Shown here piece by piece: positions 11,254 through 22,801 of a stretch of DNA of 64,000 nt. The first letter of the stretch is position 1, and the number at the start of each line of letters is the position of its first letter. The notes beneath the pieces are model-generated. The model had not been told where the DNA came from. It worked only from the letters and a program-made list of their open reading frames with translations, and did no database searches. Position numbers and translations under genes: made by a program. The stretch comes from Xestospongia bergquistia (Eukaryota > Porifera > Demospongiae > Haplosclerida > Petrosiidae), in contig OZ014411.1 of assembly GCA_963965975.1 (NCBI GenBank), positions 11,043,501 through 11,107,500 on the forward strand. Reading direction: 5' to 3'.

Positions 11254-14249
11254 ATGTTTATGAATGAAAGAAATGACTTCACTTTGCTTCTTTAATGATC
11301 TCTAAAGTTTAGCAACATTTTCTGAAAAGAGAAAATAGGGAATTTTAAATTCCATAATTCAACACATGGGTGACAGACAAGGGGTTAATTTGACACATGG
11401 GCATATTAACAAGTGGCGGGTAAATGGGAGGGAAACAAAACTGAAAGAGGCAATGGAAGAAATGAGACTGCTAAAGACGGAAAAGATTAATTAAGTAGTC
11501 TGAGGGAGCTACTGTACAAAATCATTAAGTATAATGTCAACATATAATAGTCTCCTTTTCTTATTTCTTTATAGAACATTTATTTAGTAGATGTTAGATT
11601 TCATGTATTGAAGAGTTTTTATGAAGAAAGATAAAAGTTGTACTAAATCTAAAAATTTCAAACATGGTGATATATTTATATGATTAACTTTGAAACTTAA
11701 ATTAAGACAATTTGACATTTATATTTTTAAAATGTTTTTTGGAGATTTCAATATATCAAATTAAAGACAATATGAATAAAATCTATAAGGAAAAATATGT
11801 AAAAAATAAAATAAAATAAACAAACATAACTTAACAGTTTCATTAGTAAGAGTCACCAAATAGAGAAAAGAGAATTCCCAAGAGTACAGTCAGTCCACAA
11901 GTAGAGCCTGCAAGTCTGCAAAAAGAAAATATAGTAGTTATTTACTGAAATAGTGGTAACAATGAATAATAGAGAGTGAAGAAAGACAGAAAAATGTTTA
12001 TATATATACAGACAGTGATATGGAAGGCCTATAAATAATTGAAAGTTATATGTGAGATTTGCTATAGCGATATATTGGCTAGTGCTGGAAATACATGTCA
12101 TTTGATAAGCTAACAAAAGGGCCATCAGTGTATGCTCAGACTTATTTTATTATCAAAGCTTGCAAACATAACGCAATTTCTACTGAGGTTCCATCTAGTA
12201 TAATGGTTTCATTTGCTCAAGGCCAACAATATAATTTCAAAGGTAAAAATGGAAAGATCTTTAAAATGTAGTTATCTACTGTATAATGAAGGAGAAATGC
12301 CACTCCAAACAGTATGAAGTAAGGTTTCAAAGGAATATTTCATAATATATAAATTTCCTAACTATAATTACATCTCTAGGACATCTCTGCTCAAGTTGTA
12401 TGCTGTTACTAAGGATAGATTCATGAAACAATTTAATAAAGTAGCCTAGTTCGCTCCTATTACTGACATGTTGTCCATCATAGTACTGACAATGGAGCAA
12501 ATATTATAGTGGATGCTGATCAGTTGACAAAATTTCTTCTTTTGTAACCTCTACTTAGCTATATAACCAGTAATATGTTTATTCAAGACAGTTGAATAAG
12601 AATTGCCCATAAAGTTGTTTTTCAACAATTTAGAAAAATGGAGAGAACTTTACCTAATTACTCATTGATTTCCTATTGCAAAAGATTTTGGGGAACAACT
12701 CACAAGATGATAGAAGGCTATTAAAACAAGGTCAAGTTATCTGTGTTGTATTAAGTGCAGATAGAAAGATATCCTATTTTGTACCAGTACTTATATGACA
12801 GGATGTTAATGTTTGGAAAGCAATAAATAAAGCTCTCACCTTTTGTTCAATTCACTGATATCATTTATCATTTCAAGTTAACATTGACTACTACATACAT
12901 AAATACAATTGTACATACATAGGTGACCACTATAACATCTCCTGCTATAATTCCAATTAATGATCAAGCTTCTTTGAGACGATGAAAAATGACTTGGTAA
13001 TTACAATTAAGTGCTCAAACAAGCATAATAACTCTTTTTATGGAGTCAGTTTGAAAATCTTAAATCCATAGTTATAAATTGAATTTGGTGGCTATTTTTC
13101 ACAATGACATCAATTACATATTGGACACTACCATTGTCTTTGATTTTAAATTTGATAAGGCAGTAAGGTTAGGCAATATTGCAAAAACATTATCACAATA
13201 TTTATAGTTTTAATACCTTGATATGACTAAATGTTACATGTGGCACAAACATTTAAGGATACTCTCAAACTATCTAAAACATGCACATCAATCATATTAG
13301 TGATATATTATTGCATTCAATTTTGCACCTGTCCTATTAAATATGGTTGGCTCAATTAATATCTTGTTTGTATTCTTTGTATTGGATTTATACTAACAAT
13401 CCCCATACCATATTTACTGCATTTTTAGAAAATGCGTTTATTTACTTTTTCTATGTAAGTTCATTTTACACTTCAAAGATCAGCCATCAAATGGTGATTT
13501 GCTCTAATTATACTAACAAATATAAACTAGAATCACTGTCTGTGACTTATTACTATAGTTGATAAAGCTCTGTCACTGATGGTACTGATTATTGTTAGTG
13601 TGATACAATATATATTAGTATTTCGTTTGTTTGCATTTTAATGTAATGTTTCAATGTTGAGCAACTAATATTTATTGCAATATTTACTGGAATTTTAAAT
13701 TCATTGTGGTTAATGTGAAGAAATAATACATCCTATGGTAATCCCAATAATGTTTCTAAATTGTTATACATCTTTAAAAGCACAATCAATATTACTTGTA
13801 GGGGGCAGTTTCCTATACTGAATGTATTTTATCTATGAAAGAATTATATGTTAGTTGTACTTCAAGATATCATCAGTAGAAGGTATAGTACTCTTGTGTA
13901 TGTATAATGTGTAAATTATTGTACGTAAAATTTTTGATACATCTTGAAGACAAAACACTATTCATTGTCTTTCTTGTTTGAACAGATATTTCATCAACTG
14001 CATGAGACCTTGTTTCTCAGCACACGAGTATATATACATGCACATAGTGAACTTGTGAAAAGATAGAGTGCAGACTCTTATGTTATACTTTCGAGGATAG
14101 AGAAGCAATTATTTGCTTATGATACGGAAAGAAGAAGCCACAACATGCTCTCTTTCTCAGTAACTAAATGAATGTGCTTTAAAAAGTTAGTAACTAACAA
14201 TTGTAATTGTAATTCCAGTGGTCAACTCCCTCCAAGACCAAGTAATAAG
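11254..14249. other. no gene seen in about 3 kb
   Basis: Several short open frames occur, but none has domain-like composition, splice context or a repeat relation that I can defend. Confidence 0.45.
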
Positions 14250-15570
14250 ATATAAGCATTAGTAGTGATACACAATGTCATATCATATGCAGTTAGTGTT
14301 TGCAAAATTTATTGCTGATATAGGAATAAGCAGTTAAAGGATCCACTTTAATGTCATCTGTTGATCTCATAAGCTGCAATTACAATATAGTGAATAAAGT
14401 TGCAAAAATGGATACACATAGATATCACAAAATCCAAAACATTTATTGTACAACATGCCAACCTTTCTGTGCAAGGCATTAAAAACCATTACTATCAATA
14501 CAAATAATAGGTTAAATAAAATAACAATTGTTATTTTATTTAACTTATTATTTAACATTCAATTCGAAAGACTTAGAATTTATACTACATTAATCACACT
14601 TACCAACTATTATATTTTAAATAACACATTCAAATGATAAGGAATCACAGCAACATAAATGTGAGAAACAAAACAATAGAGTAAACAAAATCACAACAAC
14701 ACATTCAATATACTTTCAATTCATGCTACATTATATCAAACTTAAATCCTATTGTATTGTAAAGGACAATTCAAATAATGTGTAGTCACAATAACATAAT
14801 GTGGAAACAAAAACACAAAATAAAAAAAAACTACAGCAACACATTCATAAGCTCAAAATTCATACTTAGACTATAGTTGTATAGTATTGCAATAACAATA
14901 ATATAATGAATAAAATAGCAAAATTAAATACACGTAGATACCACACAATCCAAAACATTTATGTTACAGCATGCCAAGCTTTCCATCCAAGGCATTAAAA
15001 CCATTAATGTCAATACAAACAATAGGGTAAATAAAATAACAACATTCAATTCCTAAAGTCTTAGAATTCATACTACATTATATCAAACTTATACCAACTA
15101 TTAGATTTTAAACAATACATTCAAATGATAAGTAATCCCAGCAACATAAATGTCAAAACAAAAACAATATAATAAAAAAATTATAACAATGTATTCAACA
15201 AATTCAGAATTCATACTAGACTATAGCTATAAATGCTAGAGATATAGGTAGAGAAACAACTTAGCAAGAAAATTCAAGCATTATTAGTGATAACCAATGT
15301 CATAGCAATCGCAGTTAGGGTTAACAAAATTCATTGCTGATATAGGAATCAGCAATTAAAGGACCATGTACTTTCATCTCATTTGTTGCTCTCATATGTC
15401 ACAATAACAATATCATAAATAAAATAGGAAAAGTGGATACACACAGATATCACATATTCCAAACCAATTATACTACAGCCTGTTAAGCTTCCTATGCAGG
15501 CATAAAAAACCAATAACTTCAATACAATAGGGTAAAAAAACATAACAATGTTCATTTAACATCAGTAATA
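14250..15570 (+). repeat. composite tandem repeat containing satellite-family units
   Basis: A block that includes GATACACATAGATATCACA and CAAGGCATTAAAAACCATT occurs at about 14370-14530, 14890-15045 and 15400-15555, so its period is about 515 bp. Between these blocks lie units of the 140-150-bp satellite family (about 14555, 14710 and 15060), recognised by CACACTTACCAACTATTAT and CACATTCAAATGATAAG. A third module (about 14256-14380 and 15274-15400) shares GCTGATATAGGAAT. The whole is a higher-order repeat of three modules. Confidence 0.65.
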
Positions 15571-16105
15571 GCATTAACAGTAGTTATGATACAATCAAAG
15601 TTTAGAATTTAATAAATGACACAAGTGTCCAATTGATTAATGAAAATTAATAACCGAGAAGGAATTAGTACCTGAAAGCATCTGTACAATAATTGTACTA
15701 GTAGTAGGTCCCAGAATATTTTGATGGACTCCTAACTGTGGTATTATAACTTGCTACTGTTATCGGTACCTTCATTGTCATCTCATTGTGACTACCTCCC
15801 TTTATCTGTTGTGTCATAATGTGTGTGTTACTATTGACATTGAACATACATACCCATTAGCATCAGATAGAACAGGTATTAAGATGATATTAATAGTAAT
15901 AGCTGCATGTCTTGTTGGCAAAAGTAGGAGAAGGAATAAATCTTAACTTGTAGTATATATAGCACCAAGTAACTATAGTAATAAAATTACTTATCAGCTA
16001 ATGTAACTTACATAATACCATTACATAATACATAATAATATCTAATATATGTACATGATCATCATTACTGTTTGACTGTATTCCACTACTGGCCTAAGGT
16101 AATGG
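15571..16105. other. no gene seen
   Basis: This is non-coding AT-rich sequence between the composite repeat and the gypsy fossil. I see nothing supportable. Confidence 0.45.
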
Positions 16106-17580
16106 TCACACTGAGGTTGTACCATTTTTTAATGCAGATCCTAATATTTCTACAACAGCTATGTGTATTGTGTAGAGAGTGAGGTACCATGAAAAACAAG
16201 AGAGTTGAGGTACAAGGATGAACTCAATCTTCCACAGGAATTCTGTACTAGTAAAAATTTCAGCATTCTGGCAAAAGTTTGAGTTGTTCACTAGAGTTGT
16301 GCAAGAGTTGTAACATGGAACATCCTTGATTTCATAAATGGCCCAAAATGGGAAATGTATGCTGGCCCATGGTTGTTTATGCCACTCCCAAGCAACAAGG
16401 GAGAATTTAGTGGGCTGTGTGTGTGTTGTTTTGACAGAAGTCACACGCTTTTTAACCAATCCTTCTTGACATGACTGAGGAGAAAATGAAGAGAAGCATA
16501 AGTGGGGTAGTAGTCTGAAGAAATAGTCAACTCAGGGCATGAAGCCATGTTGGAAGTTTATGTCATACCATTTGACCCATACCTTCTAGCAGATAAATGG
16601 TGTTATTTTGGGAATTCCATTTGTACAATGTAACAGATAAATGAGGGGTTGTGGAATTACTGCCATTAAGACGCTAGTTGAGTTTTTTTACACATACAGC
16701 AAATACAAACACTAAGAGACTGTCTCCTAATCCTTGAGGAGAAGCATCACACCAACACCTGAGAGGATTAAACATACAGGACCACTTAGTGGTTGTAAGA
16801 GAGAATGAAGATAAATTATGGAGAACATGATATCCCTATGACTAGAATATCAGTCATGTGATGTAATTCAACCTTGGAGTTAACTTCCATTGTGAACATT
16901 GCATGAGTTAACAATATCACAAAAGTAGTTTTTTGTACTGGAACAACCTTACATATTTAACATGAGCTAACAATACAATAAAAAGGTAGTGGTGAATTGT
17001 CTAGAGGATTGGTGGATTTACCACCTGGCAGCAAAGCAACTGGAGATACTTGATATTGCAGTTAATTTATAAAGTCCACAGAGATGAACTGAACCATGAC
17101 TGGAATTGCACCATGCCCAATTCACCATCACTGTTAGAAACAGCAATAGTGGGGGCAGCCCAATTGCTGAATGACTTGAGTTCAATAACAACCTCGCTGA
17201 GAAATTGTCTGTCAACTTAATGCTCAACTTTTTCTTTAGGCACATAGGAGACACTCTCTAGCTTTGATGAATTGAGGTGCTTGAGGATATCATTACTTTC
17301 ACCTAGATTAAAGTACATTTGGGTATTGCTTAATAAAGTATCAAGTCTAACATGCTATAGTATAGACTACTTATATTTCCCCCTCCAGTCCAACTTGTGG
17401 ACTTGTAACCAATCTCTTGCCATCAGAACCATTACTCTTGACCATGAGCACTGTTTTTAGGTTGGGTGCTCCTTATGAGACATCTATATCACCCTAGCAC
17501 CTTGACTGTTTCTCCTGTATTGGTGTTAAGGAGATGTAACTGTGTTTCAATGAGGACTAGATATTGATGCTGAGACCTTT
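16106..17580 (-). mobile_element. Ty3/gypsy retrotransposon fossil (PR-RT-IN pieces)
   Basis: Read on the minus strand, the parts of a gypsy pol occur in order but in different frames. At about 17370-17460 a frame gives ARDWLQVHKLDW, like the end of the protease region. At about 17040-17190 a frame gives SNWAAPTIAVSNSDGELG and, after a shift, SHGSVHLCGLYKLT, like the start of reverse transcriptase. At 16106-16500 come KACDFCQ, WEWHKQPWASIHF and FTSTEFLWK, like integrase. The catalytic part of RT and all of RNase H appear deleted (about 16500-17018). Many stops and frameshifts show that it is dead. No LTRs were recognised. Confidence 0.75.
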
Positions 17581-18949
17581 TTCAATGAAGTAGACTGTTG
17601 CTTGAGTATTGTGTCAACAGACTACACCAATACTCTTGCTAGGTCCAGTGCTTTTACAAATACAAGGTTAGGTTCTAGCTACAAGAAGTCTATTAACTCA
17701 TTCATAGGTCAAATATTTCACAGTCTCTCAACTTGTCCACTAAGGAGTCACCAAAATAACAGTACTTTGTTAATTAAGTGTGACAATGTAAACAGCTACA
17801 TATTCTCCAAGTTGTCTGTTCCTGGAGTTGAATTTTAATACCTTTCCATTATAGAACATGCTTTGGAGTCATGATGCTTGAGTCCCTCATCACCAAAATG
17901 GAGCATTGGAACGATTTTCTTTGTAAATGAAGCAACTAACTGACACAATTATACTTAGTGTATATAGAGAATGATGTACAATGATAAACAGACAATTATA
18001 GACTAATTGACCAAACATACAATGTGAGTACAACATAATTACAATAGTCAGAGTCTGCATTCTTCCTCATGCAATGACACATGGGCTATTAGCTGGACTC
18101 CAATACCATACACAACTATTCTCAATTGGATATCATCCCAGAATGGTACTATAATTATTGTGGATGATAGTAGAAATGCATTGAAGAATTGCTTGAAAAT
18201 GATGTTCCAAAATTGAGTAGACCATTTGAGCTTATTTACTTATGAAGTAAACACAATATCATTCTAAAACCATAATAACTAAATCTCACATATGAAGTTA
18301 GGAAGTTGAATTTTCCAATGTGAACTGTTGAAGGAAGATTAATTTGTCTAGGTCTGTAATTGATATCACAAAGCACATTAGCTAGTGACTCAAGATCAAG
18401 GAAAAGTAAGTCATCAGGTGATCCTGAACAAGATCCTTTGTAAACTAAAAAAATTATAATTTTTTAGAAATGCAAAGATACTGTTGTGTCAATTTCTAAA
18501 TGAAACAAAAATGACATTCATACATAATTAAAATACTAAAAATTGTTGTTGTTACTATTTCTAATAGGCACATAATATTAATACACATGATAAAGTAATG
18601 ACAAAATAATCAAAATGTTGGAGGAACTAATATATCTGAAAATGAAGGCAGATAAATATTTAGCAACAAAATGAAAAAAGTTACATTGAGTACACTAATA
18701 AGTATTATAACATACTACATTCTGTGAAGGAAAAACTATAATGTAGTAATTTTCAATTATTGGACTTACATAGATCTGTATGGTCTGTATCTTCAATACA
18801 TCTATAGTAATTAGTGAGATATAGTAATGAACTAAGTGAAAATAGGTTTTGGAAATTATTATAGATGTTGAATAATGAAATGAAAGAGGGTTTAAATAAA
18901 AAATAAATATTAAACATTATTGCAAATAAAGACAAAACATAAGAAGATA
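17581..18949. other. no clear gene
   Basis: The first few hundred bases may still belong to the gypsy fossil (gag side), but I cannot recognise motifs. The rest is AT-rich non-coding DNA. Confidence 0.4.
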
Positions 18950-19090
18950 ATATAACAAACTAAAGTCTCTGTTCTTGTTACCAACAATAGAGTCCGAATC
19001 AGCTTGGTTTCTTAGAACTAAGCTGTCTTGTACAGCTCTGTTTATATGACTAGAAACATTGACAGCATAAGTGTTATAATTATCGAAATT
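18950..19090 (-). pseudogene. decayed exon copy, paralogous to 4340-4440
   Basis: The sequence around 18980-19050 matches the exon fragment at 4340-4440 (HKQSCTKQ and ADSDSI region) but has a one-base insertion near 19008, so the two halves of the shared peptide fall in different frames. A TTTCTAG acceptor-like word precedes the shared part. It lies just downstream, in transcription order, of the Cys-rich exon at 19616-19870, so it may once have been the cytoplasmic tail of that protein. Confidence 0.4.
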
Positions 19091-19615
19091 ACAAATACTT
19101 TTATTATGTTGCTTTGTATATAAGAAAATCATAATAGTTTTCAAAAAAGAAATGCTTGTTTTAATCTGACATTATTCATTTGACCTAAAGCATCAATCAT
19201 AAGAACATGATTATAACAAACATTAATTCCATTAATTAAAATAAGAGATCTGATTATAAAATGTACAGCAATGTTACAAGTACTTGTACAGAGGACCCAA
19301 AAATAAGGTTAGCAATTCTTGTTGAAAATTAACTTAAGAGGACAATGACAGCAACTATTAGTCATAAATAAATTAGTAAATGTACAATACACCTGCCTTA
19401 CCAAGCTCATTGAGATCACTCCTTTATGCAAAATAGTATATTCCATTGATATTTGATGAAAGTAATAAAATATACTATACATTATAGGATTTTATTTTCA
19501 ATTTTAATGTTGGACCAAGCTAAGATGTACCAATAAGAAATATTCAGATAAAACATAAAACCTCCAAGTGTCCCCACGTCATCTCAAACTAAACAACACT
19601 AATACATACATTATA

Positions 19616-19870
19616 CTACCTAGTATGCCAACAAGTGCAGAATGTAGTGTATTAGAACACTGGTAACAATCAGTGCTCCTTAGGACAATACTGTAGCCAC
19701 TTTTGCACTGACCACACAACCATCCAATACGATTCCCTCTACACATAATGTCAGGCTGTCTTATATTAATAGTTGTAGTATTTGGCAGACAGTATCCGGG
19801 AAGACAGTGTTTAGTGTAACCAACACTACTTCCATTACTCCTAGCCATGATTCTGGTGGAATAACAATTG
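19616..19870 (-). CDS. Cys-rich membrane-protein exon (partial or decayed)
   Basis: The minus strand encodes HCLPGYCLPN, then CRGNRIGWLCGQCKSGYS, CYQCSN and a start of a hydrophobic segment. This pattern (CPxGYC, then CxxNRxGxLCGxC, then CxxCSN, then membrane helices) is one I associate with large multipass surface proteins of sponges and cnidarians. A donor (CTAG then GTAGTA) near 19613-19616 could end the exon within the first membrane helix. No following membrane exons are recognised before 18950, so the gene may be truncated. Function is unknown; a surface location is an inference from the cysteines and helix. Confidence 0.5.
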
Positions 19871-20318
19871 TTGTGAAATCAATGTTACATTATGTGATCC
19901 CAACCTTTTTAAGAAATAGACTACATACACGTGCTTTGGCATGGTCTCACCACTGTGTATAAATCCTAGTGAACAGCTTTGAGGACTAAAATCAACTGAA
20001 GTTGTAGAAAAAATTAATAACCTAAGACCTCAAAATGTAAATACATTGGATTGTTTTTATTCTCCATTTAAGGATGTTTGTTTACAATCATATAATGGAG
20101 AAACATAACAGAGTTGTCAGCTAGTTTGGCTGTGTTCATCATAATGTCAATTGGCATTAAAATTGAAAATACTTAAGAGTTATTATTTGACTAGCACATA
20201 GTAGGTTGGTAGTGGTGAGATTTCTATCGCTATGATAGTAAAAGCACCACAATAAAAGAAAGCATGATTGTTAACAAAAATACATTACATGATTCATGAA
20301 TAAAGAAATATGATATGT
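19871..20318. other. no gene seen
   Basis: I see no exon or repeat here that I can support. Confidence 0.45.
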
Positions 20319-20405
20319 AATACAAAATCTGTTTACATCATTAGAGAAAGTAACATTCATGAATATATTCATGAAAATGTTAATGATGTAAACAGATTTT
20401 GTATT
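20319..20405. repeat. 87-bp hairpin with perfect 24-bp arms
   Basis: The first 24 bases, starting AATACAAAATCTGTTTAC, return exactly as the reverse complement at 20382-20405. The inner part (ACATTCATGAATATATTCATG) is itself nearly palindromic. As RNA it would fold into one long stem with a small bulge. It may be a miniature foldback element or a small-RNA hairpin. Confidence 0.8.
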
Positions 20406-21323
20406 GACAAAAACCATTTTTGCCAGAATAAGAGATATGTTTAAGGAATCATGAACTACTTGATTTACTTCTACAGATTCTAAAATGAAATGTAAATTTT
20501 GACTTTGGTTGTATATTGTTTACAGAAGCCCAGGACGGACATTCAAACTCCGTATAACCCAGTTTAATTGAAATTGGAGATAGGAATTGGAATTGGCTAT
20601 ACCAGTTTATACTTTATGATGAATGGGTTGAAATGTTTACCTTAAGACTATAACCTTAAGACTATACTTGGCAAGATATAGTTAATGTATCAAGAAGGCA
20701 GAATGTAATGCTTCAACAGAAGACATATGGAAATCTTTTGTGCCACAGCAATATAGTCAACACTTCTTTCATCTTATTCTGATCTTCATAACTATTATGA
20801 CATTGACTTTGATCACATCAAAAAGAGGGAGAGACTATGAGGTGAACCAAACATAATCCTCTACATCATTTATATTAAGTAGAATGCCAATTGCAATTTT
20901 GATTTTTGAGTATTCACATAAATAAATACATCCCCAATGAATGTTATTTTCTTATTTTTTGTTGTTAGTGATGACATAGATATTAATTACAACATCTGAA
21001 CTAATATTGAAATTTTATTGTGTTATGCATAATTTGTTGTGTAAGTGAAAATCTTTGATGCTTGCCAATTATGATGGACACCAACTGCATAGAACACAGA
21101 ATACTTACACTTCGTCCATATTTGAGATTTCTTAAAATATTGATTTTATTTAATTAAAATGAGAATTATATATATACTTGTTGTGAATAGCAAAACATAA
21201 CAAATCTTATATAAATTTATTGCACCAGTAAATTACACATACACACATGGACCCATAAAATATATATCAATAAAAGCACAACAGTACAACTATATTATCT
21301 AGTATGGTGATATTGTAAAATTA
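20406..21323. other. no gene; one dispersed repeat fragment
   Basis: Positions about 20515-20605 contain GACGGACATTCAAACTCC and GATAGGAATTGGAATTGG, words shared with the repeat cluster at 51500-52900 in either orientation. Otherwise the stretch is non-coding. Confidence 0.45.
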
Positions 21324-21688
21324 TTAGTAAACATTCAAGGTCAATGTTATTTTAAGTTCATTGCTGATTTCATTTTTCCAGTATACTGCTATAGCCTTAG
21401 CTGCATTTTCCATCGGACCACCTTGACTGGACAAGCTGTCCAGAAATAATTGACAATGGTTCTCTAATCCAGAAATATCTTTAAACATCATTCCATTTTC
21501 ATAATCATTTATAAGACTTATATACGTTGGGTTTTGAAAAACAGACTTCGTGATTAATTTCTTAGCATACATTTCTGTAGCAACATCTTGAAGACAACCA
21601 GATAACAAGTGAGACAAATTTGCTGACTGTTTCTGAAGTACTCCCTTCAATATAACTATGACTCTTTCTTCTGGGATTACAATATTAG
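21324..21688 (-). CDS. C-terminal helical-domain exon (CARD/Death-like fold possible)
   Basis: An acceptor (AAACAAAAG) at 21689 opens an exon of about 120 codons that ends in TAA. It begins NIVIPEERV, continues LKGVLQKQSANLSHLLSG and contains KKLITKSV and LFLDSLSSQGGP before a Trp-containing helix. The spacing of hydrophobic residues suggests a bundle of amphipathic helices, and LI...LdsLssqGG recalls the later helices of CARD/Death-fold domains. I am not certain of the family. It lies downstream of the ZU5-UPA exons on the same strand, where signalling proteins usually carry a Death-fold domain. At least one exon between it and 22802 is not identified: the upstream exon ends in phase 0, while this one needs one preceding base. 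Confidence 0.5.
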
Positions 21689-21852
21689 CTTTTGTTTAAA
21701 AGATAACAGATTAATTATGATATTAACAATGATTATTTACCTTGAGAGCAAATTGGTTGAATCATGGCTGCATGTGTCCCTACAAAATACATTTATTAAA
21801 GACTTTGCATTAGTCTATAATAACACCCTTAGCCCATGCATGTTTATTATTT

Positions 21853-21882
21853 TTGTAGGTGGGAATATATTCCCACCTACAA
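21853..21882. repeat. perfect 30-bp palindrome
   Basis: The sequence TTGTAGGTGGGAATA is followed directly by its reverse complement, with no loop. It sits 4 bp from the larger palindrome at 21887-21990. Confidence 0.9.
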
Positions 21883-21886
21883 GTTA

Positions 21887-21990
21887 CTGTGATGGAATGC
21901 TATATTGTTTATGTAGCTATAATTGTTGATTTGCTTATATAAGTAAATCAACAATTATAGCTACATAAACAATATAGCATTCCATCACAG
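21887..21990. repeat. near-perfect 104-bp palindrome without a loop
   Basis: The 52 bases from CTGTGATGGAATGC to the centre at 21938/21939 (CTTATATAAG) are mirrored by their reverse complement with a single mismatch (G at 21933 against T at 21944), which would be a G-U pair in RNA. Such long loop-free palindromes are unstable in genomes, so this one is probably young or an assembly artefact. Confidence 0.9.
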
Positions 21991-22021
21991 CAAAACTTAC
22001 TATATTGTAAATGTCAGCATC

Positions 22022-22076
<55 letters not shown>
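22022..22076. repeat. TA microsatellite
   Basis: An almost pure TA run of about 25 units ends directly at the TA-flanked foldback element that follows. Confidence 0.95.
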
Positions 22077-22079
<3 letters not shown>

Positions 22080-22208
22080 CAGAATAGAAGGACAGAAGAA
22101 CAGAGCTGTCTGATGAAGACAGCTGTCTGATGATCGCATAATGGGTGAAACTCGGAATAACAGCAACTAAGTGAGAGCTCTGTTCTTCTGCCCTTCAATT
22201 CTGGTCTA
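22075..22208. mobile_element. TA-flanked foldback element (mariner-like MITE candidate)
   Basis: Terminal arms of about 30 bp begin GACCAGAAT and are inverted copies with about three differences (22077-22107 and 22174-22205). A TA lies directly outside each arm, as expected for Tc1/mariner-type target duplication. The interior contains a short direct repeat around GCTGTCTGATGA. There is no coding capacity, so it would be non-autonomous. Confidence 0.6.
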
Positions 22209-22801
22209 ATCCACTCTGTATAAACGATATCAAGCACTCTTCAACAGACCTAGATACTTTAGTATATATAAATATATCTATATCTATATATCATTGTAGC
22301 TTAAATGACAAGTATTGACATATTTAGCACATACATTGGCATTAATATTTTATTTTGTTTGGTGAAAACTTTTAATATGAACACTGTCATATTAAGCACA
22401 TAACCTGAACCAAATATTATAGCATACTTTCTGTATGCAAATAATATATTTATTAAGTCCTTAAAATTTTCCAAAAGTAGAGCTATAATATAGAGCTTGT
22501 AGATATTTTGGAAAAAATAGCAAAAATCAAATGCATTAGCTACACTGAAACTTCTTAAAAGTGTATCAAGAGGACTACTATTGTTGAACTTCTATGTAGT
22601 ACAGATTAGTAATGTTTCTTAGAAATTTACATGAGTTTTAACCTTTCTGATCAGCTTCCAGTCTGGCATAATTTTTATTTGACTAAACTTTGTGTAGTAA
22701 TCACTTCATGACAATGCTTAGTTATATAGTAGTTAGTATATAGTAGATGTGATACTGTGCATGGACCCTCTTTCAAAACACATTTTGCATATTGTGCTTA
22801 C
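22209..22801. other. intron or unassigned
   Basis: This stretch lies between the UPA exon and the C-terminal exon of the minus-strand gene. A possible short exon ends near 22642 (AAAG before GTTAAA), but its phase does not connect both neighbours, so I do not call it. Confidence 0.4.

Noticed and set aside
16106..17254. Two minus-strand frames as host genes
   Set aside because: Their peptides match gypsy integrase and reverse transcriptase fragments, in broken frames.
21935..22237. 100-codon minus-strand frame with a long Tyr/Ile run
   Set aside because: The run is the TA microsatellite, and the rest is the foldback element and palindrome.
22620..22660. Short exon to bridge the UPA and C-terminal exons
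   Set aside because: A donor-like word exists, but neither phase nor acceptor lets it connect both neighbours.
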